From Oreohelix idahoensis (lineage: Eukaryota; Mollusca; Gastropoda; Stylommatophora; Oreohelicidae), in contig JAMPIV010022911.1 of the NCBI GenBank assembly GCA_024509875.1, positions 682,001 through 746,000 on the forward strand: a stretch of DNA of 64,000 nt, written 5' to 3'. Made by a program: the position numbers and the translations under genes. The notes beneath the pieces were generated by a model. That model saw only the letters and a list, made by a program, of their open reading frames with translations. It was not told the DNA's origin and did no database searches. This document shows positions 40,443 through 52,835 of the stretch, piece by piece; the first letter of the stretch is position 1; each line of letters starts with the position of its first letter.

Positions 40443-40450
40443 GATGATGA

Positions 40451-40556
40451 TATTCCCAAATATTTGTGTAACAAAGAAGTAAATTACAAAGTCTTTCATA
40501 TTCCGTAGATAATATTGTGTTATTTGTTATTACTATGGACATATACATTTATATTT
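40451..40556. repeat. 106-bp direct repeat, right copy
   Basis: Right-hand copy of the sequence at 37771-37876, differing by G/C and T/C at two sites. It directly follows the LINE tail. Confidence 0.9.
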
Positions 40557-40599
40557 GATAAGGAATGAATAAATAAAGACCAGGTCCAAAACAAGAACT

Positions 40600-41465
40600 G
40601 TACCATATGTGTAACACGTTGTTCTCTTAACGTTATGTCAAACTGACCAGCTGTGTGTATTTTTGACCGGTACGTAGTCCTGCTAAATCTAAAGTTATTA
40701 CGGTCGTGTCCCCTTGTCAGCCCCAATATGACCGTAAGTCCTTACTATTCCCTCCACTAAACATTATTACATGAGGTGACAAGAGAAACATTCATTACTC
40801 TGAGACTTGTATGAAAATTAAAAGACATTGAGTCGAACACAAAAATATCAATCTACAACTCACATATTAATTCTCACTGAATGGCTCTAAAATATAGAAA
40901 ACAATTAAAACACAAAAGAAGCAGTGGTTAAATCACGCGTAACTGTAAGTTGCCATCTTGTCTGAAAACTGACGTCATAGGCTAACCATAAGTCCTAACG
41001 CTGAATCCCTAACCGTTATCTTGGTCAATTTGTGTGTATGTGTGTGTGTCCAATGTTGTTTATATAATGTCAATTCTAACACTACTCATTAGCTCACCAA
41101 AGAACATAGCCCATCAGAAAACACACGCCAAGTTCTCCTGTCACGTGACATCTACTCAAGGTTTGTCCATACTTTCCTCATCATTGTTATTTTGTCACCA
41201 GTTCTCTTTTCCATTTGTTCATTAGTATACCTCTACTTCTCTTACGCTGGGGATTACAGAACAAAGGGATTGGGGGGGGGGGGACATTGTCAACAGCTTT
41301 AACCAATGTGTTTCCAGCCCCCTAACCAGCGTGTTCTCCCCTTCCCATGTTCCAATGGTACTTATCTGGTTCTTGTCATCACTTCCATATTGGTGACCTT
41401 GTGGTACCATTTCATTCCTACAACTCTACACAAGTATCCAGTTATCTTAGTCCTTTACAACTAAT
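40600..41465 (-). repeat. Dispersed repeat family D, copy 3 (inverted)
   Basis: On the minus strand it runs colinear with D copies 1 and 2: LTRVVG-like start near 41440, AAGGTCACCAATATGGAAG, one unit corresponding to the 72-bp repeat, then GGTTAGGGATTCAGC near 41010 and the TTTTTGTGTTCGACTCA block near 40840. A 12-base G-run sits at 41272-41283. The far end near 40600 is uncertain. Confidence 0.7.
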
Positions 41466-43592
41466 TTGGCGACGTTTACTAGATAATCATTCTTAACCAG
41501 GTTTCTGAGCAGCATGATTAATTTACCAATTTTGAGCTTGAGTAGGCACTCAGTTATTGTAGACTGACACTAATGATTATGAAATTTAACTGGTGAATCA
41601 ATGGTATCATTGTTTTCTTCAGTAACCGTCGATTCGAGATACACTGATGTGGTGAAATTACAGTGATGCAACGTTAAAATTCCTCCAATTATAAAGATAA
41701 CAGGTAAAATAACATGTAGGGATAAAAATATAGGTAAGATACACTGATACATTCTCGCCTACGCCAGCGTTTTCTAGCGCCATTGAAAACCAACTAGTTA
41801 GAACATGCAGACTAACGGTTTATCCTTTTAGACGGGGGGGAAACGGAGATGAAAGAAAAAAATGTGACGGCCTGAACACGTGTTTGAACCTAAAGTCTAA
41901 AAGACGCAATTTGTAGTTTTAAAGAAAAAAATTACGCCACTAGTTGACACAATGTAAGGAATTGGAAGAAAAACGACCTTAGCTTTTGTTAGAAACAGAC
42001 GTATCTTGGACGGTTTACGGTAATTAGTCGTTTTCGTTTGAATATAGCGGCAAAACGCCGGGGACGAAGGTTCAAAAACAAATTTCAAAACTAACCTTGA
42101 GAAAAGTAGGTTTTTTCTTAATAATAAGTTTAGGAGAATAAAAAATAGCTAGTTTGATAGCCCATCTTTAACAGAGAAAGAATATACTTTTAATTACGAA
42201 GACGGACAGATAACACGGAAGATATTGACGAAAGACTGTATTGTTCAATACAGACTAGCAGACAGTTTTTTGTGCATATTTTCACTAAAGTTACATTTTG
42301 ACGTTCTTGAGACTAAAAATGCAGAAAAACATTACATGTGGTCTAGGGGCAGGATAGGAGGGTAGAAGCTAAAAATAACTTAGCATAGGATCTTAGAAGT
42401 AGGGGGAGACAACATTTGTGTAGTTTTTTCTTGTAGTTGGTCCAAAAAACAAGTGTAATTTTGGGAAAAGCCAAGTTGGGACGGACAGACCGACATACAA
42501 ATACTACACACTAGACTGAGATTGGACTGAAATTGGACTTTTTAGTTTGAATATTTGAATAGTAGTGAGGAAGTCCTCTGATTGGACAGAAGATTTCATA
42601 TTGTAGAAAATCACTAAAAGCAATTGCCATTTTGTATAAGACTGTCCATTGACACACTTCGTTAATGCTAGAGGTGTGATTTCCAGGAAAGATTAAATAT
42701 TATCAGTGGGACGCCTTACTCTAGCCAGCAGCTCAGCTGAGTTTTGCTAGTACAACGTAACTGTGTTTTCAAATTTTGAATTGTGGTAAGGAGAAAAATT
42801 CATTAACCCTTTTATTTAACATTTAATATTTTGAGTGATTGATACTGCCATATCATGAAAAATGATTACGACAAGTGAGTGCTTATTCTAGGTCCCCAGT
42901 GACAGCCAGGGCCTAGAGGCAAACAAATAATATAGGAAAACATATCCAAGACTATAGAAGACAGATCTATATTTGAGATCAGTGGGAACATATCACCCAC
43001 CTTATTGGATGGAAGAGGAAACTATTGAACATATTTCGGATGCAATGCAGTCATGGGAACCTGGTGCTAATTGATACCACCTGGGTGAGATGTGCTGAGT
43101 TGGTCAGAGACATCTGACCCGATCTTTGTAAGTTCTGTTTGCTTTGTTGTGTGTAAAATTGGTGCAGTAAGCAGTGTGTTGACACATGGCACAAATTTTG
43201 GTTTCAGAGTTTCTGGTCTGGCACTACGCTAGTGCCAGATGTTTAGTAGATGTCCGAGTGTGGATGCCTAAGAAGCCTATCATTTTACTCCAGCACTTGT
43301 GAGGAGTGGGCCACGTGAATTCTCTACTGCATCGTCACAGGCCAGATAAGTGAATACCTGGCCTGCTGTAGATTCATCAAACTGTTTCCACAAATAAATA
43401 AATAAACCAAATCCTGGTTGATAAAAACTATATTTCAGTACTATATTTCAAAGACAATGAACCTTGTGAACAGAGATCGGGCATGATGACACTACCCCGA
43501 CTAAACATCCAGTGCTAGTTTTCTAAAAACACTGTAGTTAGTGTTAATATTAACCAATGTTAACATATATCCATGTACAAAATGTGCATTTG

Positions 43593-43594
<2 letters not shown>
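41466..43594. other. Unassigned non-coding sequence
   Basis: About 2.1 kb without a recognised frame, array or element end. An (AAAT)n-like tail near 43390-43410 might mark an old retroposed fragment. Confidence 0.45.

Positions 43595-43673
<79 letters not shown>
43595..43673. repeat. (TA)n microsatellite
   Basis: Uninterrupted alternating TA for about 79 bp. Confidence 0.97.
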
Positions 43674-43677
<4 letters not shown>

Positions 43678-43819
43678 TTTTATTGAAAAATACATATTGT
43701 TTCATATGTCCTGACCAGAAAAACATTTGGTTCAGGACTAAATAAATTTAAAAGATTGTCAAATTTAAATTCTAAAAACCAGTGTTAGTTGATTTGATCA
43801 TAGAGCTTATTATTATTAT

Positions 43820-44035
43820 TAGACTAAGTGTTTTCATGTGTGTGTCAGTGTCTTTAAATTACCTACACATCACATTTCATTACCCTAGACATTAAACGTA
43901 GCTAACATACATAATAGTAGAATAAGTCTGTTTGAGGTCATAAGTGGTAGCAGAAAGGCATTCTGTAACTCACATAAACTTTTATCATCAGGAGCTTTCA
44001 CAGCTGACCTCATCCAGTACACTAGGTAACATAAC
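43820..44035 (+). repeat. Old LTR remnant related to the Gypsy-1 LTR 3' end
   Basis: Matches the last 250 bp of the Gypsy-1 LTR in order: CCTAGACATTAAACGTAG, then GGTAGCA, and TTCACAGCTGACCTCA followed by CAGTACACTA, with many substitutions. No internal region or second LTR is nearby. Confidence 0.7.
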
Positions 44036-44273
44036 AACCATACAATAACATCAAAAACCACTACAACTGAACACAGTTATGAGTGATGATTACAGCACAT
44101 GTGCCTCAAGTGTATAGTATCATTTTGTGAGATGTATGTACTTTGCTAATTTTAATTCAGGCACGACACTGACCCGCGCTGTCCAAGCACATATTTTCCC
44201 AGTTGTATACCCAGATGAATATTGGTGATTTCTAATCATCTTCCCTGAGTTACGCTGTGTGTACTCAAGAGTT

Positions 44274-45281
44274 CCCAAAGAAATTCTAAACAGCAAATTT
44301 TGGGACTGTTTGGCAAGGAAGAACATTCCAGCACCTCTGATTCATGCTATACAGATCTTCTACAAGTTTTGCAGAAATTATGTGAGGACAGCAAACCATA
44401 AGACAGAAGAGTTCAGGACCACCACTGGTGTAAGGCAAGGTGATATCCTGTCACCTTGTCTTTTCATACTCCTCATGAACGATGTTATCAAGTCATGTAA
44501 GGAGAGAACAAGAAAGTATTCAGTGGGGTACTGGAAGGTGAGACAGGTCTGTATTTTAGAGGTGGCATTTGCTGATGATGTTGCCCTTATTGCTAAATCA
44601 GAGGCACATCTCCAATCCAACCTGCACGTCTGGAAGGAACAGCTGGAGAAGAGAGGGATTGTCATAAGCAGCTCTACAACAAAATCCACGGTGATATCAC
44701 GAGAAGATGTTGGGGCATCAAAGAAGAGTTGGCCACTCGAAAAGCAGCAGCTGGGAGACTTTTTCAGGTCATAAATCGAGGATTCTTCGGCAAGAGAGAG
44801 GTTGGTAAGAAAACGAAGATGGCTGTTTACCGCTCCACCTATGTCTCAGTCTTGACATATGGATGCGAGTCATGAGCAATGATAACAACCCATAAAAGCC
44901 AGATCCAAACCTCAGAAATAAAGGTATCTGAGGAAGGTGGTTGAAGTAACAAGAAGAGACATGGTCCGTAACCAGACGATACGTCAAGGCCTAAAATTCC
45001 ACCCCCTGCAGACCCAAGTAGTACAGTCCCAACTAAGATAGTTTGGCCATGTCTGCAGAATCGGAGAAGATCGGCTACCACGACACGCATGGGAAACAAA
45101 GAGCCAGGGATCCAGACCCCCAGGACGACCCGGAGTCCGCTGGAAGGACAGCATTAGACAATCTTTGAGGGACCGAGGACTAGAATGGAACCAAGCCAGT
45201 TGGAAGACAGCCGATAGTATAGTCTTAAGCTCTCTTTTCCAAACCTCTACACCTCCCGGTAGAAGGGGAACGACTAAGTAA
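44274..45281 (+). mobile_element. 5'-truncated, decayed LINE with 13-bp target duplication
   Basis: GTACTCAAGAGTT lies at 44261-44273 and 45282-45294. The insert starts within the RT domain and ends GACTAAGTAA with a short TAAG tail. It encodes an RT fragment broken by stops and frameshifts. Confidence 0.85.
44274..45281 (+). pseudogene. Decayed LINE reverse transcriptase
   Basis: The first frame, to the stop at 44774, has EEFRTTTGVRQGDILSPCLF and VAFADDVALIAKSEAHL (catalytic Asp pair at 44574-44579). A frame change follows near 44800; VYRSTYVSVLTYGCES then meets a TGA where Trp is expected, and QSQLR meets TAG before FGHVCRIGEDRLPRHA. PPGRPGVRWKDSI and PPGRRGTTK close the protein. At least two nonsense changes and one shift make it dead. 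Its motifs differ from the LINEs at 6028 and 37877. Confidence 0.85.
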
Positions 45282-45294
45282 GTACTCAAGAGTT

Positions 45295-45889
45295 TAATTA
45301 TTCAGAGAGTTTAACATTGGTGGGTAGACAGCGAGACAATGCGCCTGTTAATTAGCAGCCCAGTAATGTATTTGGTAGAGGCATTTGTTCTTTTTATTTT
45401 TATTTAAAGTTTGTGGAAGGAAGCTATCAGACTGTTTGTGCTACAAAGCAGAAAGACGGAAGTTCTACACTAAAAGCAGGGAGTCAACACTAACCGCCTA
45501 AATCGGACAAGGTGTGTGAAAAAGTGCCTTCATCACAGAAAAAGTGATAAAACCACGGCTGCAGGACTCACCTAGATCATTTAAGTTCTGATTACAAGGA
45601 AACAGGAAATACTCAAAAATAGATGTGTTTTTTCAAAATCCTCACCTAAGACTCAGTGAAGACACAAATTGATTTACATCTAACATTCATCATCATTTCA
45701 TCGTTATTTTAACCTGTTAAAACTAATTGATTATTAAATTTGTTACATGTTATTTTAAATCTAAACAATTATTGGTTATTCAGATATTATCAGTATGAAG
45801 GCAAACGTATGAGTAAGACTCTTTAATTTATATATACGTATATTTAGACATATATTTACATATATGGAGCTAATTCTTAGAAAAGAATT
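45295..45889. other. Unassigned AT-rich sequence
   Basis: No recognised feature. The right part (about 45700-45800) is loosely similar to AT-rich sequence of repeat R near 55010-55090. Confidence 0.4.
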
Positions 45890-46132
45890 TCGCTGGATTT
45901 ACATCAGCTGGGGGCTTGACCGGGCTAAAACCTTTGCTTAATTCTTCACAAACGGTGACGGATCAGATATAAGTTAACAATTGCTCTGCCCTATGCCGCA
46001 TTGTTCTTGACTTCTGAATTATCTTATAAGAACACCCTTGAGATAGAAGCGTCATTACTCTTCTCTATTTACAACTCTGCTGAGAGTAATCTTGTGCGAA
46101 GGTAGACACCTTAGATACTCTTGAATTTTGGC
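45890..46132 (+). repeat. R-like retroelement leader with tRNA-Pro-type primer site
   Basis: TTTACATCAGC is followed by TGGGGGCTTGACCGGGCT, close to the primer site complementary to the 3' end of tRNA-Pro used by many retroelements. The next 200 bp run parallel to R copies A and B (CTCTGC..AGTAATCTTG, GGTAGACACCTT, ATACTCTTGAATTTTGGC). The 40-bp array starts exactly where this similarity stops. The interpretation as LTR end plus leader is inference. Confidence 0.5.
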
Positions 46133-47130
46133 TGGACTAATTACAGTGTGGACGTGGTGCAGGCTTCCTGCGGGACTAACTACAGTGCTGATTTGGTGTA
46201 GGCTACCTGTGGGACTAACTACAGTGGTGACTTGGTGCAGGCTACATGTGGGACTAAATTCAGTGGTGACTTGGTGCAGGCTTCCTGTGGGACTAACTAC
46301 AGTGGTGACTTGGTGCAGGCTTCCTGTGGGACTAACTACAGTGGTGACTCGGTGCAGGCTTCCCGTGAGACTAAATACAGTGGTGACTTGGTGCTGGCTT
46401 TCTGTACGACTAACTACAGTGGTGACTAGGTGCAGGCTTCCTGCAGGACTAAATACAGAGGTGACTTGGTGTAGGCTTCCTGTGGGACTAACTACAGTTG
46501 TGACTTGGTGCAGGCTTCCTGTAGGACTAACTACAGTGGTGATTTGGTGCTGGCTTCCTGTAGGACTAACTACAGTGGTGACTTGGTGTAGGCTTTCTGC
46601 GGGACTAACTACAGTGATGATTTAGTGCAGGCTTCCTGCGGGACTAACTACAGTGGTGACTTGGTGTAGGCTTCCTGCGGGACTAACTACAGTGGTGACT
46701 TGGCGTAGACTTCCTGTGGTACTAACTACAGTGTTGACTTGGTGTAGACTTCCTGTGGTACTAACTACAGTGATGACTTGGTGTAGAGTTCCTGTGGTAC
46801 TAACTACAGTAGTGACTTGGTGTAGGCTTAATGCGGGACTAACTACAGTGGTGACTTGGTGTAGATTTCCTGTGGTACTAACTACAGTAGTGACTTGGTG
46901 TAGGCTTCCTGCAGGACTAACTACAGTGGTGACTTGGTGTAGACTTCCTGTGGTACTAACTACAGTAGTGACTTGGTGTAGGCTTCCTGCAGGACTAACT
47001 ACAGTGGTGACTTGGTGCCGACTTCCTGCAGGACTAACTACAGTGGTCATTTGGTGCAGACCTCCTGCAGGACTAACTTCAGTGGTGACTTGGTGCAGGC
47101 TTCCTGTTGATCTAACTACTGTGGTGACTC
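46133..47130. repeat. 40-bp minisatellite (about 25 copies)
   Basis: Unit GACTAACTACAGTGGTGACT plus TGGTGCAGGCTTCCTGTGGG. Two subtypes: GCAGGCTTCCTG on the left, and TAGACTTCCTGTGGTACTAA interspersed on the right (46700-47000), where alternation of the two subtypes suggests 80-bp dimer amplification. Long frames on both strands (165-180 codons) are repeat artefacts. Confidence 0.95.
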
Positions 47131-47269
47131 CATGCTCCATAAGGAACACAAATAAAAATAACAATAATAATGTCCAGTATATAACGTTTATTTAATTTGG
47201 AGTAGACGGGGTCAGTGTTATTCTTAAAACATTATCTAAACATACAGATTGTAAAAATATACCGACGTA

Positions 47270-47490
47270 CTTAATTCAACCTTTGGAAAATACAACTTAA
47301 AGATCGACACATCAAAAACAGAAACTAAGAAGATTAGCAGATTGTCAGGTCCACTTAACATACATGTCAACAATGTCAGGCGTAAGCAGATTCTAGAGTT
47401 CAAATAACTAGGAAGCTTTTTTTAATGACAAGAAGTGAATGAGAAATTAAAACAAGCTTTTAAAAAGCGGGAGCAGTGACTAGAGAAAAT
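47270..47490 (+). pseudogene. LINE reverse transcriptase relic between two arrays
   Basis: One frame reads YNLKIDTSKTETKKISR then LNIHVNNVRRKQILEFK, stop, LGSFF. This is the segment after the catalytic box of a LINE RT (usually ending KYLGS), with the Tyr codon changed to a stop. Only about 70 codons remain. Confidence 0.65.
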
Positions 47491-47514
47491 ATATAAAAGT
47501 ACCACGCCTGATGG

Positions 47515-48672
47515 AGTATTTTCTTGTTTACTTCTTTCCCATTCTATAATGTAAACTTATCCAGTATTTTCTTGTTTACTTCTTTCCCATTCTATAATGT
47601 AAACGTATCGAGTATTTTCTTGTTTACTTCTTTCCCATTCTATAATGTAAACATATCCAGTATTTTCTTGTTTACTTCTTTCCCATTCTATAATGTAAAC
47701 TTATCCAGTATTTTCCTGTTTACTTCTTTCCCATTCTATAATGTAAACTTATCCAGTATTTTCTTGTTTACTTCTTTCCCATTCTATAATGTAAACTTAT
47801 CCAGTATTTTCTTGTTTACTTCTTTCCCATTCTATAATGTAAACTTATCCAGTATTTTCTTGTTTACTTCTTTCCCATTCTATAATGTAAACGTATCGAG
47901 TATTTTCTTGTTTACTTCTTTCCCATTCTATAATGTAAACTTATCCAGTATTTTCTTGTTTACTTCTTTCCCATTCTATAATGTAAACTTATCCAGTATT
48001 TTCTTGTTTACTTCTTTCCCATTCTATAATGTAAACTTATCCAGTATTTTCTTGTTTACTTCTTTCCCATTCTATAATGTAAACTTATCCAGTATTTTCT
48101 TGTTTACTTCTTTCCCATTCTATAATGTAAACTTATCCAGTATTTTCTTGTTTACTTCTTTCCCATTCTATAATGTAAACTTATCCAGTATTTTCTTGTT
48201 TACTTCTTTCCCATTCTATAATGTAAACTTAGCCAGTATTTTCTTGTTTACTTCTTTCCCATTCTATAATGTAAACTTATCCAGTATTTTCTTGTTTACT
48301 TCTTTCCCATTCTATAATGTAAACTTAGCCAGTATTTTCTTGTTTACTTCTTTCCCATTCTATAACGTAAACTTAGCCAGTATTTTCTTGTTTACTTCTT
48401 TCCCATTCTATAATGTAAACTTAGCCAGTATTTTCTTGTTTACTTCTTTCCCATTCTATAATGTAAACTTAGACAGTATTTTCTTGTTTACTTCTTTCCC
48501 ATTCTGTAATGTAAACTTAGTCAGTATTTTCTTGTTTACTTCTTTCCCATTCTATAATGTAAACTTATCCAGTATTTTCTTGTTTACTTCTTTCCCATTC
48601 TATAATGTAAACTTAGCCAGTATTTTCTTGTTTACTTCTTTCCCATTCTATAATGTAAACTTATCCAGTATT
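47515..48672. repeat. 48-bp minisatellite (24 copies) with an open 16-residue repeat frame
   Basis: Unit AGTATTTTCTTGTTTACTTC followed by TTTCCCATTCTATAATGTAAACTTATCC. Units are almost identical; most changes fall in the last nine bases (CTTATCC, CGTATCG, CTTAGCC). As 48 is a multiple of 3, the plus strand is open for 409 codons (47524-48753) with the repeat SSIFLFTSFPFYNVNL. No ATG context, conservation bias or homology supports a protein. The CGTATCG variant recurs six units (288 bp) apart, suggesting block duplication. Confidence 0.95.
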
Positions 48673-51600
48673 GTCACTCGTTGTCATCTTCTTTCTGCTC
48701 TTGTTTCTCAGACTAAGCGTTGTTGCGTTACACGTCTCAAGGAAGTCACGTGATAATGGCAGCAGAATCAAAACAATAAAATCAACCCGGAAGTAATAAA
48801 TAAATAAAAATGAATATGCTTTAATATTTTTTTGCAATATATCAATATCTATGAAACACTGTGCATTATTAACGTTTCTCATGTCAATATTATTTCTGAA
48901 TAAGTCGAACCTTCATGATTAATACTGAACATAAAAGTACGATACACATTGCACGCGTCAATGATATATCTTTATAATTAATATTGAAAACAAAGGTACT
49001 GTCGTACAGATAGGTTATGAGTTATTTTTGTCCCGTCTGAGTAGAGTGGATGGTGATAAGTACGTGAAAAAAAGGTGTGAGAAATAGATTTCACGGGTGA
49101 TAGTTTAAGGAACAAAATATGTCTATGGAATGAGTAAGTTTCTCTATTCCAGCCTATCTATTCGACTATAATTTAGTACAAGACGACCTTGCCCTCCTCA
49201 TACAAATAAATATACATTTAACAACACACACACACAGCTATGTGAAAACAAGACACACAAACGTGAAAAATTACGGTTAATTGGGTATGGGTCTGACCAA
49301 CATACAAAGTTAAGTTTCTTTTCTTGTTTATTATCATTTAAACTTGACAACATCAAATATCTAAAGAAAGATCAAATAAAATCAGATTTACATACAAATG
49401 AAAAAAGCAGAATAACTGTACCTCTGGAGAAAAAAAAACCCAAAAAGTTAATAACCCAAAGGTCGAAGGTTAGCACTATGTTACAGAGTAGACAGTAAAG
49501 TAAACAAGTTCTACTATATGCTACCCAATAAAGTTAACAAGTTTAAGCAACATCCAATGTTGGTAAAGTCCCTGTAGCCAAGAACAATATTCACTCTCTC
49601 TTTTATGCAATGGCCACTCAATCACTCTTACCTACTCTTGGTGATATCCCTTGGAAATACAATTATCCTGAATATAAAAAAGTCAGGTTTAATTCCCAAA
49701 TTGGCCCCAGTCCATCCGCTACAATAAAGACTAGTGAGGTGAACGCCGAATCTGGTGTGGGTTTTTCCTGGATGCAAAAATGTCACCGCCAATAGCTGAT
49801 GTAGAAAACGTGATCTTGGGTTCACAGTTAAAAGAGGAAAATACTTCCAGTATTGGGAAACATCTGGTTGCTAAAATGTTACAGTTGATAAATGATGATA
49901 ATCCTTTCGGCTGGCTCTATGGTAGAGTGCCGATTCTGAAACAGTGTAAATTCTGGATGCTATGCTTGATTACGATTGTCAGAAGTCGGGAATGAATGTT
50001 ATTTTTGTCACCACCCCAGTGGGCTGATAAAATTGAAAAAAATATTGCTGGGTTTGGAAAGTCCAGTTAAATTTTACCCGGTAAAATATTTCTCATGTAT
50101 CGTTGACAAATATTTGCTCACCAATGAAATTGGTGACGCACAAGCCAAGAAAAGACAACATTAACCAATCAGTAAAAAGAAAAGACCCAAAGACCGCTAG
50201 ACACTCTTGATCAGGTCTGTAGAAATATATAAGAAACATTTATGGAAAAATGCTACTATTTTATACATCTACATATATGCGTACAGATGGGGACAATACG
50301 ATCTCTTATCCACTCCGTCAGTCCTGATTAAATTAAAAAGGCACACGGTGTCTTTAGCTTACCCTATCGCCCGTTGCTTAGCGAGTGTAGGGTGGATGAG
50401 TTATGCAACTCCCCCCTCTTTGCCCGCGGTTAACGATCAGCGTACAATATCAATTATTATTTAATGATCCATATGCGCACTTACAAAAAGTATCGCCTGT
50501 CTTTAATAGCTATTAAATTGTCTGCGTCTGTTAGGCACTTATAATAAATACGCAAAATGAAATACGACGTGAATTCTTTTCTGTCATTATCAGTCGCGCC
50601 TAGCATTTGAACCAGTCAGCTAACCGTCTCTTCTTGTGTGAGAAAGCGTGTGGTGAAAATTAACATTATAACTGAACATCTGCTATGAAATAGCTACGTG
50701 TTATTTTATTTCACTAGTTTTAACGCTAGAAAATCTAAGTGATTTATAATGGTAAAAGCTTAACACTTTTAAACACGTAAGCACTCATTCCCACGAATGC
50801 TATTAACACATTTTCCACACTGGTTCTAGAACTACGTGCTTAGACTATCCTAAAATTCTGAGTGACAACTGATAGCAAGTTTAAGAAAACGCAGTTTAAA
50901 TATCATTATGTTTCTCTGATCTAAAGATGATGTTACTTTTCACACTATTGTGAAAGTAACGGAGAATCAGAACAGAGTTCCCAGATAAAAGCTTACGATC
51001 GGCCTTCCGTCGAGCGCTTTCGCCCCGACATCAAAAGACTTATACGTGTAACGGGAACCTCTAAGATTTTCTCTGTACGAATGCCCGCTTCTGGAGATCA
51101 AAGGGCCCAGGAGTTTCTGCCTTCCCCTTCAAAAGATTCTGTGTTACTCACGTGCGGTCTGTCATGTACCGTATGATTGACAGATAAGCTCGCGTGAGAA
51201 AGCTAGGTAAACAAGCCTGATTCGCTACCCGTTATGACTGACAGGTCATGCAGTTTGTAAACATTGCGTTAGCTCGTGTTCACAGAAAAAGAGGTTGTGT
51301 AAGTAAAACACAGGTAGAAAACAAATGCGTGGTTTTGCTAGAAAATTATAGAACGCTACGAGGTTACGTGCTTGTCAGATTACTGTAGGCTCTCTTTCCA
51401 TTATACGTCACAGGTACAATACACATTGTACGAGAGAATTGTTAAAGAAGTTTATTAATGTATTTTTGCATGTTGACCACACTTAGTCTATTAGCAGTTA
51501 ATCTACGTTGTAATATGTCTATCTGTGGTTAATCATGATATTGCACGGGTTTGAATTGTAGGTGAACGCGATATATTTAATACGTCACTAGGAGTTTATG

Positions 51601-52187
51601 ACGTAATCCGTTCTGCACTAATATATGCTAACGGTTGTTTCGAGGCCTTTCGTCAATTGTATTCGTCAGAGAAAGACGTTCATTTTCTAGCTCCCGATAT
51701 GATGGAGGATTAAGTATTTTTATGTGGCATTAATTATCTTCGAAGGCCGCCCCTTGTGTTAAGAAGATTCCGGACTTATGGAAAAGTTCCGTAACTAGTA
51801 GTGAAGTATTCTACAATAGAATTAAGCATCTTCATTTATCTAGTCGTTAGTTCGTTAGTCCACATTACTTGGGTGATCACCTTTCATAGGTACCCCTAGT
51901 ACAGCGGCTAGACATGAATTGATGAGACGAGACTGTTGGAGGATTCTATGCCATTCTTGTCATTTTCTCTATGCCAATGCCATGAACTGTAATTCGTCAA
52001 GATGTAAATAAACATGTCATTTTATGTGGACCCATTCACCGACATTTTCCTGAACTATATTTTGATGGCGTGTTTTTGTGATGACACTCACGACATTCTT
52101 TGCGTACAGCACGATACTTTGATGTCAGTCATATTCCAAGAATCTATTACAACACAAATCACTTTCTACAAATCCCAACTGTAACAA
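48673..52187. other. Unassigned AT-rich sequence
   Basis: About 3.5 kb with no recognised protein or element. One 59-bp-type unit (ACTGAACATAAAAGTACGAT then ACACATTG) lies near 48920-48960, related to the array at 52190. A hairpin GTTACTTTTCAC/GTGAAAGTAAC is near 50932-50961. Frames near 49610-50164 are short and unrecognised. Confidence 0.45.
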
Positions 52188-52189
52188 GA

Positions 52190-52375
52190 ATGATATACCT
52201 TTAATATTAAAACTGAACATACAAGTATGATACACATTGTACAAGACAATGATATACCTCTAGAATTAACACTGAACATAAAAGTACGATACACATTGTA
52301 CAAGACAATGATATACCTTTAGAATTAAGACTGAACATAAAAGAACGATTCACGTTTTACTAGACAATGACTGAA
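52190..52375. repeat. 59-bp tandem repeat, three copies
   Basis: Units start TGATATACCT and contain ACTGAACATA and GATACACATTGTACAAGACA; starts at about 52191, 52250 and 52309. The third is the most diverged. Confidence 0.9.
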
Positions 52376-52835
52376 CCTTGCAAGTGAGGCTGGCAACATC
52401 GTCAGGTACCCACTACTCTCCCTTGACGAAGAGTTATAAACCATGTCACCGTCACCAGGCTGTGATAAGCTTTCAATCGTCTGTGGATGAGTTGAATTAT
52501 TTAAATTATTTCCTTTGATTGAATTATCCAAGTTTTGTTGTAGTTATTTGTTAAGTAAAGTCTCTAGATGGTCGAGTACCTTGTCCAATGTCCACAATTC
52601 TTTGGTCACGTCCATACGACATGCGCGATATGTTACTGTATTCTTTACTCACCTCTCTGGACCCGGATAGACACGAGGGAGGTCAATCATACATCATCAT
52701 CATTTTCTTTTTCCTCCTCTTGGAGCATAAAACCACCACTGTAGCTGCCCCCCCCCCCCCTACCCATGATGTACTCCTATTGTGTCTTGGTCTCACAAGA
52801 GACTCCCGGGAACTACACGGAGAGGATCATAAATA
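52376..52835. other. Unassigned sequence, includes a C-run
   Basis: A 115-codon plus frame (52588-52935) runs into the 35-bp array and has no recognisable domain. A C-run of about 14 lies near 52747-52760. Confidence 0.45.

Larger units (their letters stand above)
37877..40450 (+). mobile_element. RTE-like LINE, 5'-truncated, between 106-bp direct repeats
   Basis: About 2.57 kb: C-terminal part of an AP-like endonuclease, RT, then a short trimer-rich tail (GAGATGAGATGATGA) right after the stop codon, with almost no 3' UTR and no RNase H. This compact structure and a very long target duplication are features of the RTE clade. One frameshift splits the coding region near 38841-38872. The two mismatches in the duplication suggest moderate age. 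Confidence 0.85.

Noticed and set aside
43557..43745. 62-codon ORF across the TA microsatellite
   Set aside because: Ile-Tyr repeats from (TA)n, no other support.
46128..47195. 165-180 codon ORFs on both strands in the 40-bp array
   Set aside because: Repeat artefact: the unit is not a multiple of 3 and several frames are open together.
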